Source: Paenibacillus macerans (lineage in GTDB: Bacteria > Bacillota > Bacilli > Paenibacillales > Paenibacillaceae). From it: 64,000 nt of DNA. The notes under the pieces were generated by a model. The model had not been told where the DNA came from. It searched no databases and worked only from the letters and a program-made list of their open reading frames with translations. The position numbers and the translations under genes were made by a program. The stretch covers positions 186,001-250,000 of the forward strand of contig NZ_JAMBOE010000009.1 in the NCBI RefSeq assembly GCF_023715465.1. Direction: 5' to 3'. This document shows, one piece after another, positions 1 through 8,860 of this stretch (its first letter is position 1; the number at the start of each line of letters is the position of its first letter).

Positions 1-2
1 AG

Positions 3-212
3 GAACAGATCGAGCGCCTGCTGGTGGGCGGTGACGGGGATGGGGACGGCGTTTCCCATATCGGGATCAACAATGTCAACGACCGCATCCGGCTGTGGTT
101 CGGCAGAGGATACGGCCTTACCGTCCAGCGTCTGGAGCCGGGAACCGCCGTGATCATAACGATACCTTACAAACCGTTAAAGTTGAACAACCTTTTAAAA
201 AGGGGGATTTAA
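3..212 (+). CDS. Sensor histidine kinase, C-terminal end (partial)
   Basis: The reading frame is open from the window edge and ends just before the response regulator gene. The visible residues, IGINNVNDRIRLWFG followed by YGLTV and a closing ITIPY strand, match the end of the HATPase_c domain of YesM-type sensor kinases (GxGxxNVxxRL, the G2 box region). Only about 69 residues are present. The stop lies 1 nt before the downstream ATG, so kinase and regulator are co-transcribed and presumably form a cognate pair sensing a carbohydrate signal. The N-terminal membrane and sensor part lies outside the window. A short Gly/Asp-rich run (GGDGDGDG) sits in the ATP-lid region and looks like a small local repeat expansion. 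Confidence 0.8.
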   Translation, partial: EQIERLLVGGDGDGDGVSHIGINNVNDRIRLWFGRGYGLTVQRLEPGTAVIITIPYKPLKLNNLLKRGI

Positions 213-213
213 A

Positions 214-1410
214 ATGTGGAACCTGCTTGTGGTGGAAGATGAAGCCATTGTCAGAATGGGGCTGCGTTATATGGTGGATTGGGAGGCGCAGGGCGTGTGC
301 TGGAAAGCCGAAGCCGCCAACGGTGAAGAAGCGGTGAAAGTGCTGGAGTCGGAGGAGATCCATATCGTGATGACCGATATCCGCATGCCGGGCATGGACG
401 GGATCGAGCTGGGACACTATATCCGCAGCCAGCGGCCGCAGCATATCCAAATGATCTATTTGAGCAGTTATGACGATTTTCCTTATGTTAAAGAAGCGAT
501 TCGGCTGAATGCGCTCGATTATCTTCATAAGCCGACGATGGACGAGGAGGAAGTGAAAGGGGCGCTGCAAAAAGCGGTCAAGCTGCTGGAACAAAGCACG
601 CCCAGAACGCTCCCGGCATGGCCGGAGGAGGAGCGCAACACTTGGCTGGTTTCCCTGCTGGATACGTACACTTATCCACGGGAAATGCTGGTGCCGGAGC
701 TTGCGCCGGGGGGAGCGTTGTCCGAAGGACTGTGGCTTGCCGCCATCCGTCTGCGGGACGATGCTGCGGATCAGATCGCCGTGGCCGCAGGCAAGGACCA
801 CCTGAAATTCATCTCAATCCGCTACCTGATCGAAGAATACGTGGGCCGGGACTGGGGAGGACTGGTCTTTCACCGGGGCCGCCGGGAAATCATCTGGCTG
901 GCGCCGGCCGCGCCGAAGTCGGGGGCGGGCGGCCGCTGCGGCAGGGAGCAGTATCTGGAGCGGCTGCGGGGCAAAATTTTCGAGCTGCTCAATGCCTCGA
1001 TTGTGTATTCCTTTAGCTCTGTTTACGGGCATCCGCAGCAAATTCCCGAGGCTTATCTGGAAGCCGAACTGAAATTCCCGGTGAATCAACAAAGCGACAG
1101 CCTGCATATCCGCCTGGCGAAGGAATATGTGGATAGCCATCTGCTGGAGGATGTTACGCTGCAGAAGGTAGCGGACTCCATTCCGATCAGTCCCGGTTAT
1201 TTAAGCCGCATTTTCCTGAAGGAAGTGGGCGAAAGCTTCAGCGAATACGTGATCCGCAACAAAATCATCCATGCGCAAAAGCTGCTGCGGGAAACAAACA
1301 AAAAGGTTTATGAAATCGCTGAAGTCCTCAGCTATACGAATCCGCACTATTTCAGCAAGCTGTTTAAGGACCGGGTGGGGATGACCCCGTTGGAATACCG
1401 GAACCGTTAG
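214..1410 (+). CDS. Response regulator, receiver plus AraC-type DNA-binding domain (YesN-like)
   Basis: A 398-residue protein. Residues 1-120 form a CheY-like receiver with the acidic pair in LVVEDE, phospho-acceptor Asp55 in MTDIRMPG and conserved Lys106 in LHKP. The last 100 residues are an AraC/XylS double helix-turn-helix ending in NPHYFSKLFKDRVGMTPLEYR. The ATG follows a good AGGGGG site. The middle of the protein is not recognised as a named domain, as is usual for YesN proteins. It follows the kinase directly and precedes a sugar ABC transporter and a glycoside hydrolase, so it probably activates that uptake module when the kinase senses an oligosaccharide; this is inference from context. 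Confidence 0.93.
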   Translation: MWNLLVVEDEAIVRMGLRYMVDWEAQGVCWKAEAANGEEAVKVLESEEIHIVMTDIRMPGMDGIELGHYIRSQRPQHIQMIYLSSYDDFPYVKEAIRLNALDYLHKPTMDEEEVKGALQKAVKLLEQSTPRTLPAWPEEERNTWLVSLLDTYTYPREMLVPELAPGGALSEGLWLAAIRLRDDAADQIAVAAGKDHLKFISIRYLIEEYVGRDWGGLVFHRGRREIIWLAPAAPKSGAGGRCGREQYLERLRGKIFELLNASIVYSFSSVYGHPQQIPEAYLEAELKFPVNQQSDSLHIRLAKEYVDSHLLEDVTLQKVADSIPISPGYLSRIFLKEVGESFSEYVIRNKIIHAQKLLRETNKKVYEIAEVLSYTNPHYFSKLFKDRVGMTPLEYRNR

Positions 1411-1423
1411 TTAGTGCAAAAAA

Positions 1424-1475
1424 AGATAGCAAAAAACAGGATTCGTCTATTGTACTCAAAATGGGCGATTACGAA
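1424..1475. repeat. Remnant of a four-word intergenic element (AATAGCG family)
   Basis: The bases just after the regulator gene (GATAGCAAAAAACAGG, then CTATTGTACTCAAAATGGG) closely match the third word and following spacer of the complete element at 7164-7205, which also reads CTATTGTACTCAAAATGGG. Only one word and its spacer remain, so this looks like a decayed or truncated copy. Confidence 0.6.
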
Positions 1476-1593
1476 CAGCCGCAACGCGTCAGCGAAGTGT
1501 ACGAAATGACAAACGCCGCTCATACCGGGCTCCGACCACGGGTAGTAGACTTAAAGCAGGTAAACAAGCGGAGCGCTGGTTTACTTAGAGTGC

Positions 1594-1770
1594 GAGTTCA
1601 AAAAGTCAGGTTTTCAGCACCAAGAAGGTTGGATGAAGCTAGGGACTGAGTAGCGGAGCGTACGTTTTGGGTACGTGAGCAACGGAAGGCCCGGCTGAAT
1701 TCAAGATTCGATGTCGATTAAGCTCCATGATTCTACTTCGTGATCAAAAGATGACTTTTTGAACAACCTC
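1594..1770. repeat. 177-bp element with GTTCAAAAAGTCA terminal inverted repeats
   Basis: The segment begins GAGTTCAAAAAGTCA and ends TGACTTTTTGAACAACCTC, so about 13 bp at each end are inverted repeats. The inside contains further paired motifs such as CGTACGTTTTGGGTACG. It carries no plausible gene and fills the gap between the regulator and the ABC transporter. It may be a small non-autonomous mobile element or a structured RNA. Only one copy was seen in this window. Confidence 0.6.
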
Positions 1771-1805
1771 TTGAAACTTACATCACATATAACGGGGGGA
1801 CGCTT

Positions 1806-3095
1806 ATGCGAAAAAAACGCTTAACTGCGGTACTGGCGGCGATGACGGCGATCATGTTGATGTTGTCGGCCTGCGGAGGAGGCGGCGGTTCGAAGAACGC
1901 CGAAGCGGGCAACAGCGCCGGAGGCGCGGATGCCAAAACGGCCGTGACAATCTGGGTGCTGAACGATCAACAGGCCTATTTGGAACCGATCATTAAAGAG
2001 TTCGAGAGCAAAAATCCGGATATCAAAGTGGAACCTACCTTCTACGGAACCGATCCGCTGAAGGAATCGCTCAAGGTAGCCGCCGCTTCCAAGACGCTGC
2101 CGGACATGTGGTTTACTTGGGGCGGGTCGCTGGGCTCATTTTATCCTGAAAACGGTCTCACCATGGATTTGACCCAAATCGCGGCCGAGCATAAATGGGA
2201 CGAAATCTACAACCCCGCGGCGCTTGACCTGGTCAAATTCGACGGGAAAATAACGGGCGTGCCGTTCCATCTCGCTTCACTGGGGGTATTTTATCCGAAA
2301 GAGCTGTATGACAAATTAAAACTGACTCCACCAACCACGTTCGCCGAGTTTGAAGGGCAACTGCAAACGATGAAGGATGGTGGGATTACACCTTTTGCCG
2401 TCGGCGGCAAGGGCGGCTGGATGCTGATGCGTTGGGTTGAGCAGCTGATCGAACTGTACGGCGGCCCGGAACTCCATGACAAGCTGAACGCCCTGGAAGC
2501 TTCATGGGACGATCCGGCCGTGGTGCAATCTTTTGCCAAGCTGAAGGAATGGTCCGATAAAGGTTATTTCGAAAAAGGCTTCATCACGCTGGACCCGCAG
2601 GAAGCCGAGACGCCGCTTTACAGTGCGCAGCAAGGTTTTGCGCTGGAGGGGGCATGGGTTGATCTTAGTTTTGCTCAGGCGGGAGCCGATCCGAATCAGT
2701 TCGGCATCTTTAAATTCCCGAATGATCAGCAGCCTGTACGGATGTCCAGCTTTGCGGAAATGTTCCAAATCAACGGAAGCTCTGATCCGAAGGTGCAGGA
2801 GGCTGCCGTAAAACTGGGTGAATATATTACCGGTCAAGAGGTTGTGGATCAGTATATCGATCAGTACGGTTCGCCGGCCCTGAAGCAGTTCAAAACTTCC
2901 GCGCAGTCGCCGCACACCTCCGAGATGGCCGGAATGATCGGGGAAGGCAACTTCCTGATCGCGGACCAGGCTTTGCCGCAGACGGTGGTGCAAAAGCTGT
3001 TCGAAGCCCAGGATGCCGTCGTGCTGAACGAATGGACGCCTGAGCAGGCGGCCAAGGAAATTCAGAAAGCCGCCGAGTCGTATAAAAACAACTAG
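1806..3095 (+). CDS. Sugar ABC transporter substrate-binding lipoprotein
   Basis: A 429-residue family-1 extracellular solute-binding protein (SBP_bac_1). It starts with a lipoprotein signal peptide, MRKKRLTAVLAAM through LMLSAC, where LSAC is the lipobox and Cys is the lipidated residue. A Gly/Ser-rich linker follows, then a mature domain with VTIWVLNDQ and the typical FEGQLQTMK and GGKGGWMLMRW segments. It would capture an oligosaccharide outside the membrane and deliver it to the two permeases encoded next. No ATPase is encoded, as is usual for the CUT1 class in Bacilli, where a shared MsmX-type ATPase serves many systems. The ATG is preceded by ACGGGGGG. Confidence 0.93.
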   Translation: MRKKRLTAVLAAMTAIMLMLSACGGGGGSKNAEAGNSAGGADAKTAVTIWVLNDQQAYLEPIIKEFESKNPDIKVEPTFYGTDPLKESLKVAAASKTLPDMWFTWGGSLGSFYPENGLTMDLTQIAAEHKWDEIYNPAALDLVKFDGKITGVPFHLASLGVFYPKELYDKLKLTPPTTFAEFEGQLQTMKDGGITPFAVGGKGGWMLMRWVEQLIELYGGPELHDKLNALEASWDDPAVVQSFAKLKEWSDKGYFEKGFITLDPQEAETPLYSAQQGFALEGAWVDLSFAQAGADPNQFGIFKFPNDQQPVRMSSFAEMFQINGSSDPKVQEAAVKLGEYITGQEVVDQYIDQYGSPALKQFKTSAQSPHTSEMAGMIGEGNFLIADQALPQTVVQKLFEAQDAVVLNEWTPEQAAKEIQKAAESYKNN

Positions 3096-3184
3096 AACGA
3101 TAGGCGTTTAGTGACAAACTTTCAGGGAAGCGGCCTGCCGGCCGCGCCCTGAAAGCTGTTTACCGGACTTGGAGGGAGGCGCTT

Positions 3185-4060
3185 ATGAAACTGAAGGCTT
3201 GGAAGCCGTGGACATTTTTGCTGCCGGCGCTGCTCATTTATCTTGCGGTTATTGTCATACCTTCTCTATACACGCTGCAGCTTAGCTTGTACAACTGGAA
3301 CGGAATTTCTCCCAAGAAAACGTTTGTCGGGCTGCAAAACTATATTTATCTACTAACAGAGGATACGGTATTCGGAACCGCGTTAAAAAATAACGTGCTG
3401 TGGCTGATCGGTTCGCTGACGATCATTATCGGCCTCGGCTTGCTGCTGGCGCTGCTGCTCAACAGGAGTTTGAAGGGCAGATCGATTTTTCGCAGTGTAT
3501 TTTATTTTCCCTATGTATTGTCGGGCATCATCGTTGCACTTATGTGGACTTGGCTTTACCATCCGACGAGGGGGTTCATCAACACGGTGCTCGAAGGGAT
3601 CGGGCTTGGCAGTCTGGCCCAACCTTGGCTGGCCGATCCGAAAACGGCGCTGTACGCCGTGTTCGTCGCCGCAGTTTGGCAGGGCGTGGGGCTGCCGATG
3701 GTGCTGTTTCTCGCCGGGCTGCAGAGCATCCCGAAGGACTGCTATGAAGCGGCGCTCATCGATGGGGCGAAGCCGTTCCAATCTTTCCGCTTTATCACGA
3801 TTCCGCTGCTTAGCGAAACCTTTGTGATCGTTTTTGCGACCACGATGGTTAATGCCATGAAAGTATATGACATCATCTACGGCATGACGGCGGGAGGACC
3901 GGCCCAAAGCACGCAGGTGCTGTCGTCCTGGATGTATTATCAGACCTTCAAATTCAACAACATTGGTGTGGGCTCGGCCATTTCCTGGTTCCTTGTATTT
4001 GTCGCGATGGTCGTGATCATTCCTTACGTATATTACACAAACCGGAAATCTCACGTATGA
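3185..4060 (+). CDS. Sugar ABC transporter permease, MalF-type
   Basis: A 291-residue integral membrane protein with six predicted membrane spans, starting WTFLLPALLIYLAVIVIPSLYTLQLSLYNW. The cytoplasmic EAA loop reads YEAALIDGAKPFQSFRFITIPLL and docks the ATPase. The length and N-terminal pattern are those of the first permease of CUT1 sugar transporters. A GGAGGGAGG ribosome site lies just before the ATG. It sits between the binding protein and the second permease and should form a heterodimeric channel with the latter. Confidence 0.93.
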   Translation: MKLKAWKPWTFLLPALLIYLAVIVIPSLYTLQLSLYNWNGISPKKTFVGLQNYIYLLTEDTVFGTALKNNVLWLIGSLTIIIGLGLLLALLLNRSLKGRSIFRSVFYFPYVLSGIIVALMWTWLYHPTRGFINTVLEGIGLGSLAQPWLADPKTALYAVFVAAVWQGVGLPMVLFLAGLQSIPKDCYEAALIDGAKPFQSFRFITIPLLSETFVIVFATTMVNAMKVYDIIYGMTAGGPAQSTQVLSSWMYYQTFKFNNIGVGSAISWFLVFVAMVVIIPYVYYTNRKSHV

Positions 4061-4088
4061 TTTTCACGGAAAGGGGGTGTTGTCTCCG

Positions 4089-4919
4089 ATGGAAGAAACG
4101 CAAAAATCCGCCGCTTCGCGAGCGGTTTCCTATATATTGCTGTTTGGCCTGGCGGTGATATTTCTGGTTCCGATTGTTTTCATCGCCATGACAGCACTGA
4201 AATCCAACGCCGATTTGATGCGAAATCCCGTGTACGCTCTGCCGGAGACGCTGGCGTGGAGCAATTTTGCCGAGGCCTGGGATAAAATGAAGCCTTATAT
4301 CGGCAACAGCCTGTTCATCTCGGTTGTGAAGGTGCCGCTCGGTATTCTCATCGAGGCGCTGGCCGCGTATGCGCTGACCCGGATGGGTTTTAAATGGGCG
4401 GACGCGCTGTTCGCCATGTTTCTGATCGGGATGATGATCCCGTTCCAAGCTACGCTGGTGCCGCTGAACATGATGCTGAATCACTTTGGGCTGGCAAATA
4501 CGTATCCCGGTATTTTTATCGTGTATATCGGCTTCGGTATTCCCTTTGGCATCATGGTGCTGCGGGGCTTTCTCCGCTCCATTCCCAAGGAGTTGGACGA
4601 GGCTGCGTACATTGACGGGTGCGGGGAGTTGGGCAAGTTTTTCCGGATTATTTTGCCGATTGCCATGCCGGCTATAGCTACGCTGGTGATTCTCGACTTC
4701 CTGTCCACCTGGAATGAATTTTTGCTGGCGCAAATATTTATCACGAAGGATTCGATGCAGCCGGTTACCGCGGGCCTGCTTACGTTCCAGGGGCAGCATT
4801 CCACGAACTATACGCTGCTTAGCGCGGCGGTGCTGATTTCGATCGTGCCGATTTTGGCCGTGTATTTATTTTTCCAAAAATATTTCGTTTCGGGCATGGC
4901 CGGAGCGGTGAAGGGCTAG
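4089..4919 (+). CDS. Sugar ABC transporter permease, MalG-type
   Basis: A membrane protein of about 276 residues with six predicted spans. Its EAA loop is LDEAAYIDGCGELGKFFRIILP and it ends FVSGMAGAVKG, a typical MalG-type C-terminus. I chose the ATG at 4089 (MEETQKSAASRAV) over upstream GTG/TTG codons because those overlap or abut the AAGGGGG ribosome site. It lies 28 nt after the first permease. With that protein it forms the membrane channel of the importer. Confidence 0.92.
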   Translation: MEETQKSAASRAVSYILLFGLAVIFLVPIVFIAMTALKSNADLMRNPVYALPETLAWSNFAEAWDKMKPYIGNSLFISVVKVPLGILIEALAAYALTRMGFKWADALFAMFLIGMMIPFQATLVPLNMMLNHFGLANTYPGIFIVYIGFGIPFGIMVLRGFLRSIPKELDEAAYIDGCGELGKFFRIILPIAMPAIATLVILDFLSTWNEFLLAQIFITKDSMQPVTAGLLTFQGQHSTNYTLLSAAVLISIVPILAVYLFFQKYFVSGMAGAVKG

Positions 4920-4977
4920 CAAGCGAGGCAGGTAAAATACGAGGCCCATGGGGCCGCGAAAATGAGGGAGAATGCAT

Positions 4978-6732
4978 ATGATTACTGAGCAAACAAGCGT
5001 GGGACGGATATGGTCCGACAAACCCGCCAAACAAATTTTGTTCAAGTATTTTCCGTTTCTTGCCGAAGAGGAGCATATCGCGTTTACTTACAAAATGCTG
5101 ACGCTCGGGCAGTTTCTGGAGCGGCGGCAGGAGCTCGGGTTTCCGTCCGGGGAACGGGAAGCGCTGCTGCAGGAGATGGCTGGGTTACCTTCCAGCGAAG
5201 TCGCCGCGCCGAGCCGCGATTGGGGGAGCGGGAAGGAGCGGCTTGCGGACGTGCGGGTCGAAGGGGGCGGAGTGGTTAGCTCACCGGAGCACGCAGCCAA
5301 GTGGGATGTGTTCGAGCTGGAGCTCAAAGGACCGTCGCAGGGCAATCCTTATACCGATGTGGAGTTGGCCGCTGTGTTCAGTTGCGGCGGCGAGAGCCGC
5401 TCTGTGCGGGTTCCGGGGTTTTACAACGGGGACGGAAGCTATAAAATCCGCCTGATGCCCGACCGGGAAGGGGAGTGGACGTACCGGACCGCAAGCACGG
5501 TCAAGGCGTTGGACGGGCTGGAAGGGTCCTTTGTATGCGGACCACCCGCCGCAGATCATCACGGCCCGGTACGCGTGAAGGATACGTTCCATTTTGCTTA
5601 TGAGGACGGTACGGCGTATTTGCCGTTTGGCACCACCTGTTATGTCTGGACGCACCAGGGAGAGGAGCTGGAACAAGAGACGCTGAAATCGCTGGCCGGG
5701 TCCCCCTTCAACAAAATGCGCATGTGCGTGTTCCCCAAGTCTTATTTGTACAACCGCAATGAGCCGCAGTTGTATCCGTATGAAGGTTCTTTGGAGAAGG
5801 GCTGGGACTTCAGCACGTTTAATCCGGCTTTTTTCGAGCATTTGGAGCGGCGGATCGCCGATTTGGGGCGGCTGGGGATCGAGGCCGATCTGATCCTGTT
5901 CCATCCGTATGACCGCTGGGGATTTTCGGAAATGGACCGGGAGGCGGACGATCTTTATTTGCGCTACATTGTGGCCCGCCTGGCGGCGTACCGGAACGTC
6001 TGGTGGTCGCTGGCCAACGAATACGACCTGATGTGGGCGAAAAACGCCGAGGATTGGGAACGTTTCGCCCAAATCGTCCAGGAGAATGACCCCTACGGGC
6101 ATTTGCTGTCCAACCACAATTGCCTGGTCTTTTATGACCACAGCAAGCCTTGGGTGACCCATTCCAGCCTGCAGCGCATCGATGTGTACAAAACATCGGA
6201 AGCGACCCTGGAATGGCGGGAGCGCTGGGGCAAGGCTGTCGTCATCGACGAATGCGCGTATGAAGGCGATATCGACCAAGGCTGGGGCAATATCACCGGC
6301 GAGGAAATGGTGCGCCGCTGCTGGGAAGGGATGATCCGCGGCGGATACGTCGGCCACGGTGAGACTTACCTGAACGATGAAGAGATTTTATGGTGGTCCA
6401 AAGGCGGGAAGCTGGCCGGCGACAGCCCGGCGCGCATCGGCTTTTTGCGCCGGCTGGTGGAGGAGGCGCCAGGGCAGCGCTGGGAGCCAGTGAAGTCCGA
6501 TTGGGATCTGCCTTGCGCGGGAATTCGCGATGATTATTATATGTATTATTTCGGCTTCAATAGGCCGAAGTTCAGAATATTTCAATTGCCGGCGGGCGTC
6601 CGGTATAAAGTGGACGTTATCGATACGTGGAATATGACGATTACTGAGGTTCCCGGCACCTTTGAAGGCACGTTCCGCGTGGACCTTCCCGGCAGACCGT
6701 ACATGGCCGTTCGGCTGACCCGGGCAGATTAG
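4978..6732 (+). CDS. DUF5060/DUF4038/DUF5605 glycoside hydrolase
   Basis: A protein of about 584 residues with no signal peptide, so it should act in the cytoplasm. An N-terminal helical domain (about 1-75) precedes a DUF5060 beta-sandwich (WDVFELELKGP through RDREGEWTY-like residues). A DUF4038-type TIM barrel follows (FAYEDGTAYLPFGTTCYVW; WWSLANEYDLMW, whose Glu is a candidate acid/base; VVIDECAYEGD, whose Glu is a candidate nucleophile). A DUF5605-like C-terminal beta domain (YYFGFNRPKF) ends the protein. The ATG at 4978 has a 7-nt spacing from GAGGGAG; the ATG at 4972 is too close. It probably cleaves the oligosaccharide imported by the preceding transporter. Some DUF4038 enzymes (GH140) act on pectic apiose side chains, but the substrate here is unknown. 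Confidence 0.85.
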   Translation: MITEQTSVGRIWSDKPAKQILFKYFPFLAEEEHIAFTYKMLTLGQFLERRQELGFPSGEREALLQEMAGLPSSEVAAPSRDWGSGKERLADVRVEGGGVVSSPEHAAKWDVFELELKGPSQGNPYTDVELAAVFSCGGESRSVRVPGFYNGDGSYKIRLMPDREGEWTYRTASTVKALDGLEGSFVCGPPAADHHGPVRVKDTFHFAYEDGTAYLPFGTTCYVWTHQGEELEQETLKSLAGSPFNKMRMCVFPKSYLYNRNEPQLYPYEGSLEKGWDFSTFNPAFFEHLERRIADLGRLGIEADLILFHPYDRWGFSEMDREADDLYLRYIVARLAAYRNVWWSLANEYDLMWAKNAEDWERFAQIVQENDPYGHLLSNHNCLVFYDHSKPWVTHSSLQRIDVYKTSEATLEWRERWGKAVVIDECAYEGDIDQGWGNITGEEMVRRCWEGMIRGGYVGHGETYLNDEEILWWSKGGKLAGDSPARIGFLRRLVEEAPGQRWEPVKSDWDLPCAGIRDDYYMYYFGFNRPKFRIFQLPAGVRYKVDVIDTWNMTITEVPGTFEGTFRVDLPGRPYMAVRLTRAD

Positions 6733-6761
6733 GGCATATTAGGGCAGATCAGGGCAGATTA
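6722..6761. repeat. 10-bp tandem repeat, four units
   Basis: The unit GGGCAGATTA occurs four times with two changes (6722, 6732, 6742, 6752). The array begins inside the last codons of the glycoside hydrolase gene and supplies its stop codon. Confidence 0.85.
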
Positions 6762-6767
6762 GTGGCG

Positions 6768-6852
6768 CAGGCTCTTCCTATTAGCAGGCTCATCCCATCA
6801 GCAGGCTCATCCCATCAGCAGGTTCTTCCCATTAGCAGGCTCTTCCAGTCAA
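6768..6852. repeat. 17-bp tandem repeat, five units
   Basis: Five units of the form CAGGCTCATCCCATCAG start at 6768, 6785, 6802, 6819 and 6836. The middle two are identical and the outer ones diverge. There is no coding role. Confidence 0.85.
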
Positions 6853-6937
6853 AGGAAGGGCCTGTTTGCTGTTTCCGCCGGCCTTGGTCCGTGTTGAAAT
6901 TCCTGCGGAAATACACGCGTTTGGTGATCCGCTGCCG

Positions 6938-7033
6938 GCTGTTGGAGCGACGATGACTACCTGCCATCGGCTGCTGGAACTACAATGATGACCCGCTGTC
7001 GGCTGCTGGAACTACCAAGATGACTTGCTGTCG
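6938..7033. repeat. 32-bp tandem repeat, three units
   Basis: Three units of 32 bp start at 6938, 6970 and 7002, each beginning GCTGYTGGARC and ending TGYCRTCG. The array directly abuts the four-word element that follows. Confidence 0.8.
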
Positions 7034-7041
7034 GACTTCAA

Positions 7042-7245
7042 AATAGCGGAACTTTATGTTCTTATTTTTGGAGCCAGACATGTTCATCGCCATTAACGGA
7101 ATTTTTTGTCCTTATTTACCTGCGAATGGTCCAGAACGCGGGCATTTCCTTGTGATTCGGGAAAATAGCGACATAAAATTCCCCTATTGTACTCAAAATG
7201 GGGGATATCGCCGAAATAGGGACATTTTTTGTTCTTATTTTTTCG
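7042..7245. repeat. Four-word intergenic element, AATAGCGG family
   Basis: Four words of about 28 nt start near 7042, 7092, 7164 and 7215, giving a spacing of 50, 72 and 51. Each word is itself an imperfect palindrome of the type AATAGCGG, then a T/A-rich middle, then CTTATTTT. The layout equals that of the elements at 21488, 32391 and 53796. Confidence 0.85.
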
Positions 7246-7313
7246 CCGAGGTTCCTCGGGCGGCCTGGTTTTGTCCATTCTCTCGCTGCATTAAAGTCAC
7301 CGCGTCCTGCTCA

Positions 7314-8765
7314 TCAGCGTAACAAGGATCTAACGATCACCGCTAAACGTGAGATGCCCTCCTCCAGCTCGTCCGGCGCGGCGTAGGCGTAAGATAGGCG
7401 CAGCCGATCGTTGGCCTCCCGGTCGTAAAGATGCCCGGGGTTGATCAGCAGGCCCGCTTTCAGCGCAGCGTCAAACAGCTCCCGAGGCGCCAGGGCAGCG
7501 TTCAGCTTCAGCCAAATGTAGAAGCCGCCGCGCGGTGCCTCCCAGGCCGCCAAGCCGCTAAAATGTTGCTTCAGCGCGGATAAGGCCAGGTCTCTTCGGC
7601 GCCGCAGCCCGGAGCGCAGCTTTTCCAGATTGGCGTCGTACATTCCGCTTTCCAGCCATTCCGCAGCGGCCTGCTGGGACAGGGCGCTGGAGCCGTAATC
7701 GCTCTGCATCTTGATGTCGGCGAGCCGCTCGATGACGGGCGGGGGGCCGGCGATCCAGCCGATGCGCAGCCCGGGGCTCAGCGATTTGGACAGGCTGCCG
7801 ACATACAGCACGCCGCCGCTTTGGTCGCGCGCCTTGAGCGGGAGCGGAGGCGGCGCATCCAGCCAAAGGTCGCGGTACACGTCGTCCTCGACGATCGGCA
7901 GCCGGGCGGCTTCGCAGCTTTCCAGCAGCAACTGGCGCCGTTTTTCGCTCATGACCGTGCCGGTCGGGTTGTGGAACGTCGGGATCGTGTACAGCAGGGC
8001 TCCTTCATATTGCTTGGCGTAAGCGCCGACGAGATCGGCCCGCAGGCCCTCCGCGTCCATCGGAATTCCCCGCAGCTTCATGCCGGCCGATTGGAAAACG
8101 GGCACCGAATACAGGTAGGACGGCCGCTCCAGCAAAACGGTGGACCCTCGCAGCAGCAGTCCTACCGAAATGAGCTGCAGCGCCTGCAGCGCGCCGGATA
8201 CGATCAGCAGCGACGAGGGGGAGGCGGCGATCCCGAGCTTTTTCAGCCGGGCGGCGATGATTTCGCGCAAGCGCAGGTCTCCGGCGGGCTCGCCGTAGCC
8301 CAGGCCGGGCAGGCGATCCGCCATGCGCCGCAGCAGCTCGCCCATCTCCGCCTGCGGCAGCAGCTCGGGGGACAGTTCTCCCGTGCCCAGCCGGATGATG
8401 CCGGGGCGGAATTCGGCCCGGTTGATTTCCTGCACGGCGGGCAGATTCGGGCGCTGTGTCCCGGCGCTTACGTAGCTGGTCCAATCCGGAGGAGGAGCTG
8501 CGGCCAGCACGCCCCAGGTTTGGTTGATGACGAGGGTCCCGCCGCCTCTGCCGCCTTGAATCATCCCTGCGGCCGCCAGTTCGTCCAGCGCTGCGACCAC
8601 GGTGCTGCGGTTGACGCCGAGGTTTTTGGCGAGCATACGCTGCGAAGGGATACGGGTGCCGACCGGCCACTCCCCGCCGGCGATTTTATCGCGGAGGTGT
8701 TCCATGATTTGCCGGTGCAACGGTATGGGCGAATGGCGGTTCGGTTGCCATAAAGGTTGTTCCAT
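7314..8765 (-). CDS. MocR-type regulator: GntR winged helix fused to class I aminotransferase fold
   Basis: A 483-residue protein. Residues 10-80 are a GntR DNA-binding domain (PLHRQIMEHLRDKI, GTRIPSQRMLAKNLGVNRSTVVAAL). The rest is a fold-type I aminotransferase domain with FHNPTG, VEDDVYRDLW and the PLP-lysine motif SLSKSLSPGLRIGW. MocR/PdxR proteins bind PLP and often an amino-acid ligand and regulate a neighbouring gene. It is transcribed divergently from a LysE-type exporter, with a strong inverted repeat between them, so control of amino-acid export is the likely role. It could instead be the pyridoxine regulator PdxR, but no pdxST genes are adjacent. Confidence 0.9.
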   Translation of the reverse strand: MEQPLWQPNRHSPIPLHRQIMEHLRDKIAGGEWPVGTRIPSQRMLAKNLGVNRSTVVAALDELAAAGMIQGGRGGGTLVINQTWGVLAAAPPPDWTSYVSAGTQRPNLPAVQEINRAEFRPGIIRLGTGELSPELLPQAEMGELLRRMADRLPGLGYGEPAGDLRLREIIAARLKKLGIAASPSSLLIVSGALQALQLISVGLLLRGSTVLLERPSYLYSVPVFQSAGMKLRGIPMDAEGLRADLVGAYAKQYEGALLYTIPTFHNPTGTVMSEKRRQLLLESCEAARLPIVEDDVYRDLWLDAPPPLPLKARDQSGGVLYVGSLSKSLSPGLRIGWIAGPPPVIERLADIKMQSDYGSSALSQQAAAEWLESGMYDANLEKLRSGLRRRRDLALSALKQHFSGLAAWEAPRGGFYIWLKLNAALAPRELFDAALKAGLLINPGHLYDREANDRLRLSYAYAAPDELEEGISRLAVIVRSLLR

Positions 8766-8834
8766 CGCGTTTTGATCCTCCTATCCGGTTGGAATCGCTT
8801 GTTCTACCCGGTTACTTTATACTCCATTATACGG

Positions 8835-8860
8835 TTTGGTTGGTTTGATAGCCAACCAAA
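8835..8860. promoter_or_regulatory. Inverted repeat operator between MocR and LysE genes
   Basis: TTTGGTTGG (8835-8843) and CCAACCAAA (8852-8860) form a perfect 9-bp inverted repeat with an 8-nt spacer. On the minus strand it lies in the spacer between TTGGCT and a perfect TATAAT (reverse complement of 8826-8831), the probable mocR promoter. It also lies just upstream of a TACAAT box at 8890-8895 pointing toward the exporter. This position suits autorepression plus control of the exporter. Confidence 0.65.

Noticed and set aside
154-801. Long antisense open frames opposite many genes (for example 154-801, 5281-6357, 37525-38709)
   Set aside because: They are products of high GC and codon bias opposite well-supported genes, with no ribosome sites or family features.
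1461-1649. Short open frame of 62 codons after the response regulator
   Set aside because: It overlaps two repeat segments, has no ribosome site and no recognisable protein features.
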